Notes: a model not told the origin generated them from the sequence alone. DNA of 8,486 nt from Cryomorphaceae bacterium (GCA_027485365.1 JAIXRD010000268.1:1-8486); one strand, 5' to 3'; shown: positions 1 through 7,363, counted from the stretch's first letter. Numbers and translations: made by a program.

Positions 1-3000
1 ACCATTAATTGCCAAACTTCTACTACGTTGAGCGCGAGCTCAAATTCTCCGATTACATGGTTCAGCAATGCGAATGGAACCGGACAAGTAGGTACAGGAG
101 CGACTTATACCACTCCAGTACTCACTTCTAGCACCACTTATTACCTTCAAGCAGGAACAGGGGCTTGTGCCTCCCAATTGATGCCTATTACAGCCACCGT
201 TACCGCCGCTCAGGCACCAACGGCCAACAACGTAACAATCAATTGCCAATCTACTGCAGCTTTAAGTACGGCTGCGAACAACTCTCCGCTCTACTGGTTC
301 AGCAATGCCAATGGTACGGGCCAAGTGAGTACAGGAGTGAGTTACACCACGCCAGTGCTTAATTCTAGTACAACTTATTATCTGCAAGCGGGAACAGGGG
401 GGTGTGCTTCCCAACTGGTTCCTGTAACGGTTACGGTTAATGCGGCTACCAATCCTGCCGTGAACAATGCATCGGTCAATTGCGGGTCAACAACAACCTT
501 AACAGCGAGTTCGAATGCTCCGATTATTTGGTATAGTAATGCCAATGGAACAGGCCAGATTGGCTCAGGAAGTTCGTATACCACTGGTCAAATATATGCA
601 CCCACTACTTACTATTTGCAAGCAGGGGCAGGAGCATGTGCTTCGCAAATTGTTCCAATAACGGCAGCGCCTAATGTACAGCAACCTACGGCAGCTAATG
701 TTTCAACAAATTGTTTAACTACTGCAACGCTTACGGCATCGGGAGCTAATTCGTATAATTGGTACTCTGATGCTGCAGGAACGAACCAAGTAGGTACAGG
801 TGCCAGCTTCACCACTCCAACTCTCAATGCAAACACCACGTATTATGTTGGGGGTGCGAGTGCTGCCGCGCAAAGTTCAACCCAGGTATATAACATTACC
901 TCAACCGGCCAACTCTTTAATATGGCAAGTTCCTGCGGGGCAGGGTCCTATTATAATTGTGGAGGCGGTTTAAGAGGCTTCAATTGGAATGATAACTTAC
1001 CAGCGGGTACTCAAATTACGAACGTTCAGATTCAATTAAGTTTTGGCGTTAAATGCGGTGCTTCATCGCTCCAAACGCTTTTGAATAACAACGGAGGAAC
1101 AACAATCACTCCGAATCAGTGGTGTAATTGTAGCGGTACAAATAACGGTATTTTCTCTGTAAACTTTCCAGGGAATCAATATATAGTAGGAGGAGCCAAC
1201 CAATTCAGATTCAATTATAACGATTGCATTGGATTGTTCAACGGCAACGGAGCCTTAAATGGAATGTTTGCACGGGTAACGGTTACTTACCAAAACCAAC
1301 CGTGTATCTCGCCTTTAGTTCCCGTTTTGGTGACCGTGAACCCAGCTCAGGTACCTTCTGCCAATAGTGTGAATATAAATTGTCAAACTACAGCAACGTT
1401 TACCTCAGCGGCCAACAATAGTCCGTTGTACTGGTATAGCAATGCGAACGGTACAGGACAGGTTGGTACAGGTGCGTCTTTCACCAGCCCAAGTTTAACC
1501 GCAACAACAACGTATTACCTTCAGGCAGGTACTGGTGCTTGCGCTTCGCAGCTTATTCCGGTCACAGCTACGGTGGCAACTGCACAAAACCCAACAGCTA
1601 ACAATACTTCGATCAATTGTCAATCGGTTGCATCCTTGAACACAGCGGCGAATAATGCACCGTTGTATTGGTATAGCAATGCCAACGGAACGGGACAGGT
1701 CGCTACGGGAGTAAGTTTTACAACCCCAACACTTACAGCATCTACTACTTACTACATTCACGCAGGGGCAGGTGCTTGTGCCTCTCAGCTTGTGCCGGTG
1801 ACAGTAACGGTCAATGCCGCAACCAACCCTTCAGTAAATAATGTTTCGGTCAATTGTGGGGCAACGCCTACCTTAACTGCTAGTTCCAATGCACCGATAA
1901 TTTGGTATTCTAATGCGAATGGCACAGGACAAATAGCTGCAGGAAATTCATACACTACAAGCCCAGTCAATGCTGCAACTACGTTTTACCTTCAAGCAGG
2001 TTCAGGTGCTTGTGCTTCACAATTGGTGCCAATAACTGTTTCTACAAACACGGCCGCGCCAACAGTTAATGCGGCTGCCGTAAATTGTGGTCAAACAGCT
2101 ACTGTTACAGCAGCAGGAGGCGGAGGCAACACTTACACGTGGTTTTCCAACGCGGCGGGGTCTACTCAATTAGGAACAGGTGCGTCTTTTACAACACCAT
2201 CAATGAGCACAACAACAACATATTATGTCGCAGCAGGTACTTCACAGGCAGGTAGCCAAACCTTCAACTTTACTGGGGGGGTGCAAACCTTTACCGCACC
2301 AGTAACGGGTAATTATACGTTGGATGTATACGGTGCCAAAGGAGGTGATGTAACAACCTATTATCCTACCGCAGGAGGTTTGGGTGGACGGGCACAAGGG
2401 ACTTTGGCGTTAAATGCTGGCCAAACTATTTCTATTTACGTTGGAGGACGTGGGCAAGACCGTTTGGGTAATCACCCTTATGGTGGCTGTACTTTTGTTC
2501 CGGGCGGTTGGAACGGTGGAGGAGCCAATAGAAGTGCAGGAAATGGAACTCCTGGAGGAGGTGCTTCAGACATTAGAGTGGGTGGAAACGCGTTAGGAAA
2601 CAGAGTGATCGTTGCCGGTGGCGGTGGTGGCTGTGGTTGGACATACGCACAAGGAGGTAACGGTGGTGGAACCACCGGTGCCGACGGTGGAGGCAATCCA
2701 AATTCAGGTGGAACCCAAGGAAATGGAGGTGCCGTTGGTAATTCTAGTGGTAGCTGTGGAAAATCGGCTGGTACCATAGGTCAAGGAGGTGATGGTTCGG
2801 GTAGTTCTGCTGGCGGCGGCGGCGGCGGCGGTGGATACTTCGGCGGCGGCGGCGGCGGTTTCAACCAAGGCGGTGGAGGTGGTTCATCTTTTATTGGTGG
2901 CGTAGTGAACGGAACCACTACAGCTGGGGTTCGCAACGGAGACGGACAAGTAATAATTAGTTGGTCATCAAATGGTTGTCTTTCAGCCTTAACTCCGGTT

Positions 3001-6000
3001 ACAATTACGGTTAACGGTCCTGCTGCACCAACAGCTTCGAATGCAGTGATAAATTGTGGTGCAACCACCACTTTAACAGCTGCCAATGGGGGAGGCCAAG
3101 TTTATACATGGTATACTGATTCATTAGCAACCCAGCAAGTAGGTAGCGGAGCAAGCTTTACGACCCCTTTATTGAGTTCAAATACCACTTATTATGTGAA
3201 TAGTGGAACAGCGTTAGCGGCAAGTGCAACATATACCTTTACCAATGCTGGAGCAACAGGTATGTTTGGACCAACACAAGCACAAGTAAATGCTGCTTAT
3301 TCAGCTACAAACTTAGCAGGTTCCGTAACCTCATCAAGTGGTATTCAATTATGGACCGTTCCAACTACAGGCACGTATCGAATTGAGGCTTTTGGAGCTC
3401 AAGGTGGTGGAAACAACCAATTTGGTCGAGGTGCCCAAATGCGAGGGGACTTCCAATTGACAGCTGGTCAACAATTGAAAATTTTAGTTGGACAATCCGG
3501 TGGATTCTCGCAATCAGGTTCTGGTGGTGGAGGTAGCTTCGTGGCAACTTCTGCGAATGTTCCGTTGATTGTCGCCGGTGGTGGTGGTGGACAATATGAC
3601 GGAGGTTCAGCATTGTTTAATGCACATGCAGTTACCGTAAACAATGGACAAGCAACCGGGTGTACTTCTGGAGGGGTTGCGGGAGCTGGTGGTAGCGGTT
3701 GTAATAACAACGGTGCATCGGGTGGTGGTGGATTCAACTCCAATGGTGGAAGTGGTAGCTATGGTACAGGAGGGTTTTCCTTCCTAAGCGGTGGAAATGG
3801 AGGAAATCATGGGGCTTCTGCGACATGTGTAGGTGGTTTTGGAGGTGGAGGAGGAACCCACGGGAACACCGGCGGCGGCGGCGGTGGTGGTGGCTACTCT
3901 GGTGGTGGTGGTGGTTATCATAGTGGCGCTAACGGAAGCGGCGGCGGTGGTGGTTCATTTAATAACGGAACCAACCAAGTTAATATAGGTGGTGTAAGAA
4001 CAGGACATGGTCAAGTAATCATTACTCAAATGACTTCCCCTTGTTTTTCAAATCTAACGCCAGTTACTGTAACGGTGAATGCTATCGCAGCTCCTGCTGT
4101 GGCAGGTAACACGGCACTTTGTGCCAACAACGGGGCAAACACCACGCTAACAGCAAGCGGTAGCCAAAACGGTTATGCTTGGTTTGCTAATGCGAACGGT
4201 ACAGGAGCCTTAGGTACAAACGCTGCTTATACAACACCAAATATCAATACAACTACAACATATTATGTGCAGTCTACCACGCCACAAGGTGGTGTACAAA
4301 CGTTCAATTATACAGGTGCCGTACAGACCTTTACTGCTCCTGTAACGGGTGTATACACCCTAGAGGCATGGGGTGCTCAAGGCGGTAACGATCCTTCCAA
4401 TCCTAATGCGATTTTTGGCGGACGTGGAGGCTATGCTAAAGGGGATGTGAACTTAACTGCAGGCCAAACGATTCGAATTTACGTTGGTCAGCAAGGTTCT
4501 GGATGTATGAACTCTAACTGGAGATCTACTGGTGGTGGTGGTGCAACCGACTTCCGTTTAGTGGGGGGTAACTGGAATGATAATGCCGGGCTTCTTTCTA
4601 GAATCTTAGTAGCCGGTGGTGGTGGTGGCCGACACGGTAATAACTATGAAAATGTTGCTTACGTCGGAAACGACGGTGGTGGTTCAACTGCACCAAACTT
4701 TACCGCAAATGGTGTAAACGTTGTAGGATCTACACAGAACGGTGGAGGAAGTTCTAACAACACGAACGTTGCTGGTTCTTTCGGATTCTCTAATCCTACA
4801 CCATATTCTAATACATGTTCAGCAGGTGGATGGAATGGTGGTGCACGCGGTTCAGACAACTGGGCTAATGGCGGCGGCGGCGGCGGCTGGTGGGGTGGTG
4901 TTTCCAGTTGGCCTACAGGTTCTGGGGGTTCTGGTTATGCTTACACAGCTGCATCTTGGACTCCAGCTGGATATACACCAACTGCAGCGTTTCAATTAGC
5001 GAATACTCAGCTCACCGCAGGTAATGCTTCTATGCCAAACCCTGCAGGTGGTAACATGACAGGAAGATTAGGAGATGGTATTGCGAAAATCACATGGTCA
5101 GGAACAGGATGTGTTTCTTCATTAACTCCAGTAACTGTAACGGTTAATGCTATACCAGCAGCACCAAGTGCGAACGCAGCGACAATTTGTACGGGTCAAA
5201 CCGCTACGATAAATGCATCTGCAAATGCGAATTGGTATACGGTGCCAAACGGTGGTGCTTCAATCGGTCAAGCGCAAGCGTATACGACCCCATCGTTGAA
5301 TAATACGGTTACTTATTACATGGAAGGGGTAAACGGACCGTGTGTGAGTGCAACAAGAACTCCAGTTACAGTTACTGTAAACGCAGCACCGGCATCGAAT
5401 GCTGGAGCAAGTATCGTAAATGCATCAACATGTGGTAAAAACACAGTGAATGTGGGCGGTAATGCGTTGGCAGCAGGTCAGGCTGGTCAATGGACCGTAT
5501 TGAGTGCCGTAAATAATGCCGGTATACCTGGAATATTCTCTATGGTGACTTCCGCAAACGATGTATTTACAGGTCATTATGGTGCCACCTATGTGCTACA
5601 GTGGCAGATCACCAATCAATCCAATGGCTGTGTAGGAACAGATACCATGGTGGTTACATTTAATCAGCCAAGTGATGCTTCTATTTCAGGTTTAATTGGA
5701 ACAGGAGACCTTTTATGGTGTGGTTTAACAGGAACGGATTGGTCTACCTCAACGAACTGGTATCAAAAGCAAGCGGCTGGTCATTACATAAGAATGTCTG
5801 GTGCAGTGCAGCCTGCTATCAATAATGAAGTATTTACAGTGAGTATTGCAAATGCAGGAATGTGTGTAGGTACAAACAATCCTACTTTATCTACGATTAG
5901 TAATTCAGAAGATGTGTATGTAGGGCCAGGAATTACTTGGAACTTATCTAACGACTCAATCAATATTGCTCAAAACTTGGTAAATAATGGAACTATTATC

Positions 6001-7338
6001 GCTTCAACGGGAGTAGTTAATTTTACAGGAAGCAGTAATTCAATTGTAAGTGGGTCAGGAAATACGCAGCTGTTTGATATGCGTGTGAACAAATCTGCTG
6101 GTGCAACCTTAACCTTACAGCAACCGGTGTTGGTAACAAATACGCTCACGATGAACCAAGGGAATGTGTTTACAACGGCTGCGAACTTGCTAACCTTAGG
6201 GTCAAGCAGTGCAGCACCAGGAAGTTTAACGTACAACTCAGGAACGATAGTTGGTCCATTCAAGCGTTACTTCGCGAATACAGCAAGTGCAGGAACAGCA
6301 GGCTTATTCCCTGTAGGAACATCAGTATACAATCGCTATGCAGACTTTAGCTTTGGTTCAGGACCAGGCGTAGATCAGCACTTAACGGTAGAATACATGA
6401 CAGGAGCACCGTTGCAAGGAGGAGTTGCATTGTATAACGGCTTGCCGTTGATTGCATCGGGATCCGTGATTCAGAACTACTCAGCGGATGGATACTGGAG
6501 TGTGATTCCTACAAATAATAACTATACATCGCCGATCACTTCGGTGAACTATGGAGTGACCTTGTTCGCGAATAACTTAACGGGAATGCAAAGTCCACAG
6601 GTATGTCGCATCATCAAGAGCGCAGGGTCAAACACGGCGGCACAACACCACGTGGCATGGCAAGCATGTGGAACACATACAGCAATCAACGGTGCAGCGA
6701 ATCCACAGGCCTTTTTGATTACGAGTACGGCAACGCAAGGCTTTAGCTGGTTTAACATCGGAACACCAAATAGCCAAGCCCTCCCGGTAGAGTTGTTGAG
6801 CTTCAATGGCGATTGCAACGAAGGTCAAGTGAACTTAAGCTGGCAAACAGCTACGGAACACAACAGCGATTACTTCGAAGTAGAGAAATCTCGTGATGGC
6901 ATGAACTGGCAGGTATTGACTACGGTAAATGCAGCAGGAAACAGTACGCAGTTGTTGAACTACGAGACAACGGACGAAAATGCGATGGAAGGAAACAACT
7001 ACTACCGCTTAACGCAAGTAGACATCGACGGGACAACAAAAACGTATGATGTAATCAATGTGAGTTGTTCAGGTGCTGCGAAAGGCTACTTCTCAGCGTA
7101 TCCAAACCCAAGTACAGGATCATTCCAAGTGATTTTGAACGATAAGAATTTGGTAGGATCAGGAAACTTAAGTGTAAAAGACACTAAAGGAGCAGCGATT
7201 CTAAACCGAACGATTGAAGTTAAACCTGGAATCAATATGTTCAGTGTAACAGACTTAAACTTAGCCCCAGGAGTTTACTACATACAAATCGTGAGTGGTG
7301 AACGCGCTACAGAGGTGTTGAAAGAAGTGATTCGCTAA
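1..7338 (+). CDS. Giant T9SS-secreted adhesin-like protein, Ig-like repeats with nested glycine-rich domains (5' partial)
   Basis: The frame is open from the first base and ends at TAA 7336-7338. The true start, and presumably the signal peptide, lie upstream; the first in-frame ATG-like or TTG codons here fall inside a repeat and are not starts. The visible part is 2445 residues. In order it has: Ig-like repeats R1-R11 (residues 1-1798); inserts in R4 (about 293-430), R8 (752-988), R9 (1076-1342) and R10 (1432-1699); a PKD/Ig-like domain (about 1799-1890); a beta-rich segment (about 1899-2259) opening with a W-C-G-L-TG-x-DWS motif; an FnIII-like domain beginning ALPVELLSF (2260-2356); and a T9SS type A sorting domain with YPNP (2361-2445). 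No enzymatic motif is seen. By family knowledge such proteins cross the outer membrane by T9SS and are anchored or released; adhesion or matrix building is inferred. It is followed by a strong terminator, so it is probably the last gene of its transcript. Confidence 0.95.
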   Translation, partial: TINCQTSTTLSASSNSPITWFSNANGTGQVGTGATYTTPVLTSSTTYYLQAGTGACASQLMPITATVTAAQAPTANNVTINCQSTAALSTAANNSPLYWFSNANGTGQVSTGVSYTTPVLNSSTTYYLQAGTGGCASQLVPVTVTVNAATNPAVNNASVNCGSTTTLTASSNAPIIWYSNANGTGQIGSGSSYTTGQIYAPTTYYLQAGAGACASQIVPITAAPNVQQPTAANVSTNCLTTATLTASGANSYNWYSDAAGTNQVGTGASFTTPTLNANTTYYVGGASAAAQSSTQVYNITSTGQLFNMASSCGAGSYYNCGGGLRGFNWNDNLPAGTQITNVQIQLSFGVKCGASSLQTLLNNNGGTTITPNQWCNCSGTNNGIFSVNFPGNQYIVGGANQFRFNYNDCIGLFNGNGALNGMFARVTVTYQNQPCISPLVPVLVTVNPAQVPSANSVNINCQTTATFTSAANNSPLYWYSNANGTGQVGTGASFTSPSLTATTTYYLQAGTGACASQLIPVTATVATAQNPTANNTSINCQSVASLNTAANNAPLYWYSNANGTGQVATGVSFTTPTLTASTTYYIHAGAGACASQLVPVTVTVNAATNPSVNNVSVNCGATPTLTASSNAPIIWYSNANGTGQIAAGNSYTTSPVNAATTFYLQAGSGACASQLVPITVSTNTAAPTVNAAAVNCGQTATVTAAGGGGNTYTWFSNAAGSTQLGTGASFTTPSMSTTTTYYVAAGTSQAGSQTFNFTGGVQTFTAPVTGNYTLDVYGAKGGDVTTYYPTAGGLGGRAQGTLALNAGQTISIYVGGRGQDRLGNHPYGGCTFVPGGWNGGGANRSAGNGTPGGGASDIRVGGNALGNRVIVAGGGGGCGWTYAQGGNGGGTTGADGGGNPNSGGTQGNGGAVGNSSGSCGKSAGTIGQGGDGSGSSAGGGGGGGGYFGGGGGGFNQGGGGGSSFIGGVVNGTTTAGVRNGDGQVIISWSSNGCLSALTPVTITVNGPAAPTASNAVINCGATTTLTAANGGGQVYTWYTDSLATQQVGSGASFTTPLLSSNTTYYVNSGTALAASATYTFTNAGATGMFGPTQAQVNAAYSATNLAGSVTSSSGIQLWTVPTTGTYRIEAFGAQGGGNNQFGRGAQMRGDFQLTAGQQLKILVGQSGGFSQSGSGGGGSFVATSANVPLIVAGGGGGQYDGGSALFNAHAVTVNNGQATGCTSGGVAGAGGSGCNNNGASGGGGFNSNGGSGSYGTGGFSFLSGGNGGNHGASATCVGGFGGGGGTHGNTGGGGGGGGYSGGGGGYHSGANGSGGGGGSFNNGTNQVNIGGVRTGHGQVIITQMTSPCFSNLTPVTVTVNAIAAPAVAGNTALCANNGANTTLTASGSQNGYAWFANANGTGALGTNAAYTTPNINTTTTYYVQSTTPQGGVQTFNYTGAVQTFTAPVTGVYTLEAWGAQGGNDPSNPNAIFGGRGGYAKGDVNLTAGQTIRIYVGQQGSGCMNSNWRSTGGGGATDFRLVGGNWNDNAGLLSRILVAGGGGGRHGNNYENVAYVGNDGGGSTAPNFTANGVNVVGSTQNGGGSSNNTNVAGSFGFSNPTPYSNTCSAGGWNGGARGSDNWANGGGGGGWWGGVSSWPTGSGGSGYAYTAASWTPAGYTPTAAFQLANTQLTAGNASMPNPAGGNMTGRLGDGIAKITWSGTGCVSSLTPVTVTVNAIPAAPSANAATICTGQTATINASANANWYTVPNGGASIGQAQAYTTPSLNNTVTYYMEGVNGPCVSATRTPVTVTVNAAPASNAGASIVNASTCGKNTVNVGGNALAAGQAGQWTVLSAVNNAGIPGIFSMVTSANDVFTGHYGATYVLQWQITNQSNGCVGTDTMVVTFNQPSDASISGLIGTGDLLWCGLTGTDWSTSTNWYQKQAAGHYIRMSGAVQPAINNEVFTVSIANAGMCVGTNNPTLSTISNSEDVYVGPGITWNLSNDSINIAQNLVNNGTIIASTGVVNFTGSSNSIVSGSGNTQLFDMRVNKSAGATLTLQQPVLVTNTLTMNQGNVFTTAANLLTLGSSSAAPGSLTYNSGTIVGPFKRYFANTASAGTAGLFPVGTSVYNRYADFSFGSGPGVDQHLTVEYMTGAPLQGGVALYNGLPLIASGSVIQNYSADGYWSVIPTNNNYTSPITSVNYGVTLFANNLTGMQSPQVCRIIKSAGSNTAAQHHVAWQACGTHTAINGAANPQAFLITSTATQGFSWFNIGTPNSQALPVELLSFNGDCNEGQVNLSWQTATEHNSDYFEVEKSRDGMNWQVLTTVNAAGNSTQLLNYETTDENAMEGNNYYRLTQVDIDGTTKTYDVINVSCSGAAKGYFSAYPNPSTGSFQVILNDKNLVGSGNLSVKDTKGAAILNRTIEVKPGINMFSVTDLNLAPGVYYIQIVSGERATEVLKEVIR
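877..1290 (+). other. Inserted Cys-rich beta module in Ig repeat R4
   Basis: About 138 residues interrupt R4 between its TTYYV strand (ending at 849) and its closing segment with the second Cys (CISPLVPV, from 1303). The insert contains six Cys, many Asn and Gly, and alternating hydrophobic stretches such as ITNVQIQLSF and MFARVTVTY, which suggest an all-beta fold. It shows no glycine runs and no visible similarity to the three later inserts. I do not recognise the family; a lectin- or jelly-roll-like binding domain is a guess from position and composition only. Confidence 0.6.
2254..2964 (+). other. Glycine-rich domain GRD1, nested in Ig repeat R8
   Basis: About 237 residues begin with QTFNFTGGVQTFTAPVTG and a beta-strand segment (YTLDVYGAKGG). 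A strand pair with the motif GQTISIYVGG follows, then VIVAGGGGG, then long Gly/Asn/Ser stretches with two runs of six to eight glycines, closing with GDGQVIISW. This is the layout of bacterial glycine-rich domains related to Pfam PF12810 (name recalled): a beta sandwich with polyglycine segments. It lies between the TTYYV strand of R8 (2215-2229) and the second Cys of R8 (2977). Confidence 0.75.
2812..2856 (+). repeat. Two in-frame (GGC) triplet tracts in GRD1
   Basis: There are six perfect GGC codons at 2812-2829 and five at 2842-2856, separated by GGT GGA TAC TTC. Glycine elsewhere in the gene is mostly GGT or GGA, so the pure GGC runs look like triplet slippage products. Length changes would stay in frame and alter only the polyglycine stretch. 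Confidence 0.85.
3226..4026 (+). other. ALK/LTK-like glycine-rich domain GRD2, nested in Ig repeat R9
   Basis: About 267 residues carry, in order: TFTNAGATG then GPTQAQ (3268-3285) and an AY a few residues later; GIQLW (3340-3354) with VP-x-x-G-x-Y; GAQGG; ILVGQSG (3481-3501); GGGGSFV; PLIVAGGGGG (3562-3591); GGFGGGGG and GGGGGGGGYSGG; and a closing GHGQVII (4003-4020). From memory of human ALK, the same order of motifs (GPTQAQ, GIQ-x-W, VP-x-x-x-x-Y, YILVGQ-x-G, PLIIAxGGGG, GGFGGGGG, GHGEV) defines its glycine-rich extracellular domain, whose glycine stretches pack as polyglycine-II helices. The domain therefore very likely folds alike. A ligand role is not implied. Confidence 0.8.
3871..3882 (+). 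repeat. Short (GGC)4 tract followed by GGT codons in GRD2
   Basis: Four GGC codons are followed directly by three GGT and one GGC (to 3894), giving eight glycines in a row before Tyr. Confidence 0.75.
4294..5097 (+). other. Glycine-rich domain GRD3, nested in Ig repeat R10
   Basis: About 268 residues start VQTFNYTGAVQTFTAPVTG, nearly the same as the start of GRD1, so GRD1 and GRD3 are closer to each other than to GRD2. Motifs in order are YTLEAWGAQGG, GQTIRIYVGQQG, GGGGATDFR, RILVAGGGGG, a Gly run followed by WWGG at 4870-4899, and a closing GDGIAKITW. The C-terminal part contains an unusual glycine-poor loop (about 4930-5040, Ala/Thr/Pro-rich) absent from GRD1. Flanks are the TTYYV strand of R10 (4255-4269) and the second Cys of R10 (5110). 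Confidence 0.75.
4870..4887 (+). repeat. (GGC)6 tract in GRD3
   Basis: Six perfect GGC codons precede TGG TGG. This is the same kind of tract as in GRD1, at the equivalent glycine-run position. Confidence 0.8.
5395..5670 (+). other. PKD/Ig-like domain of the giant protein
   Basis: About 92 residues differ in pattern from the repeat array: an early Cys (STCG), GQWTVLS, FTGHYG, YVLQWQIT, then N-G-C and a final D-TMVVTF strand. The G-x-W-x-V / F-x-G-x-x-G-x-x-Y-x-L-x-W / D-x-V-x-V-x-F layout is common in gliding-motility-associated and other Bacteroidota surface proteins. It probably acts as a spacer between the repeat array and the C-terminal half. Confidence 0.55.
5695..6777 (+). other. Beta-rich segment with W-x-G-x-TG-x-x-WS motif
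   Basis: The segment opens with LLWCGLTGTDWS and NWY (5710-5763), a motif also found at the mature N-terminus of the gene starting at 8165. It continues with short Asn/Thr/Val-rich strands (for example INIAQNLVNNGTI and FTGSSNSIVSG) resembling right-handed beta-helix or filamentous-adhesin rungs. From about 6253 (GPFKRYF) a more globular part contains LFPVGT, YADFSFG and YWSVIP. This order is frequent in T9SS cargo proteins of Bacteroidota. No catalytic residues are recognisable. Confidence 0.5.
6778..7068 (+). other. FnIII-like domain preceding the sorting domain
   Basis: It begins ALPVELLSFNGDC and continues with VNLSWQTATEHNSDYFEVEKS, G-x-x-W, NYYRLTQVDIDG and T-x-x-YDVINVSC. This is the very common fibronectin-III-like domain placed immediately before T9SS sorting domains in Bacteroidota. 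Two Cys (in GDC and VSC) may pair. Confidence 0.75.
7081..7335 (+). other. T9SS type A C-terminal sorting domain
   Basis: The last 85 residues contain YFSAYPNPSTGSF, SVKDTKG and LAPGVYYIQI, ending in EVLKEVIR. These match the type A sorting signal: PNP motif, a central strand with K-D-x-x-G, and a closing G-x-Y-x-(I/V). The signal directs export through the type IX system and is normally cleaved when the cargo is released or attached. Confidence 0.9.
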
Positions 7339-7363
7339 ACGAAAACAAATAAACTACAAGGAG

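Larger units (their letters stand above)
1..5394 (+). repeat. Array of eleven Ig-like (CHU_C-associated type) repeats
   Basis: Approximate repeat boundaries are R1 1-216 (partial), R2 217-453, R3 454-684, R4 685-1353, R5 1354-1590, R6 1591-1827, R7 1828-2058, R8 2059-3027, R9 3028-4092, R10 4093-5163 and R11 5164-5394. The uninterrupted units are 77-79 residues. The pattern is P-(S/T)-A-N-x-x-x-x-N-C, then TLTAS, W-(Y/F)-SNANGTGQ, (S/F)-x-TTP, TTYY(L/V), and a second Cys followed by LVPVTVTVN. Each unit keeps one Cys near the start and one just before the last strand, consistent with an intradomain disulfide. The consensus fits the Bacteroidota Ig-like domain called CHU_C-associated (Pfam Ig_7, recalled and not searched). 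Copies are well conserved as protein but differ at many synonymous sites, so they are not very recent duplicates. Confidence 0.9.

Noticed and set aside
28..30. TTG at 28 as the start of the giant gene
   Set aside because: The frame is open upstream to base 1, and bases 1-30 encode the conserved INC-x-T start of an Ig repeat, so the gene begins outside the window.
1..2058. Regular spacing of similar segments as a CRISPR-like or DNA-level satellite array
   Set aside because: The period is about 230 bases, copies are in one reading frame, and divergence is largely synonymous. This is protein-domain repetition.
2275..2281. Run of seven G as a possible phase-variation site in the giant gene
   Set aside because: The run is short and falls naturally in GGG GGG GTG codons; one example without strain comparison does not support phase variation.
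2478..3086. Long antisense reading frames rich in proline (2478-2777 and 2781-3086, also 3468-3743 and 4659-4859)
   Set aside because: They are the reverse complement of GGN glycine codons in the glycine-rich domains, which read as CCN proline and rarely give stops. They have no promoter or family features.
4742..4999. Overlapping + strand reading frame inside GRD3, and a similar one at 2414-2596
   Set aside because: Both are out-of-frame shadows of the giant gene's glycine-rich codons, with low-complexity translations and no start signals.
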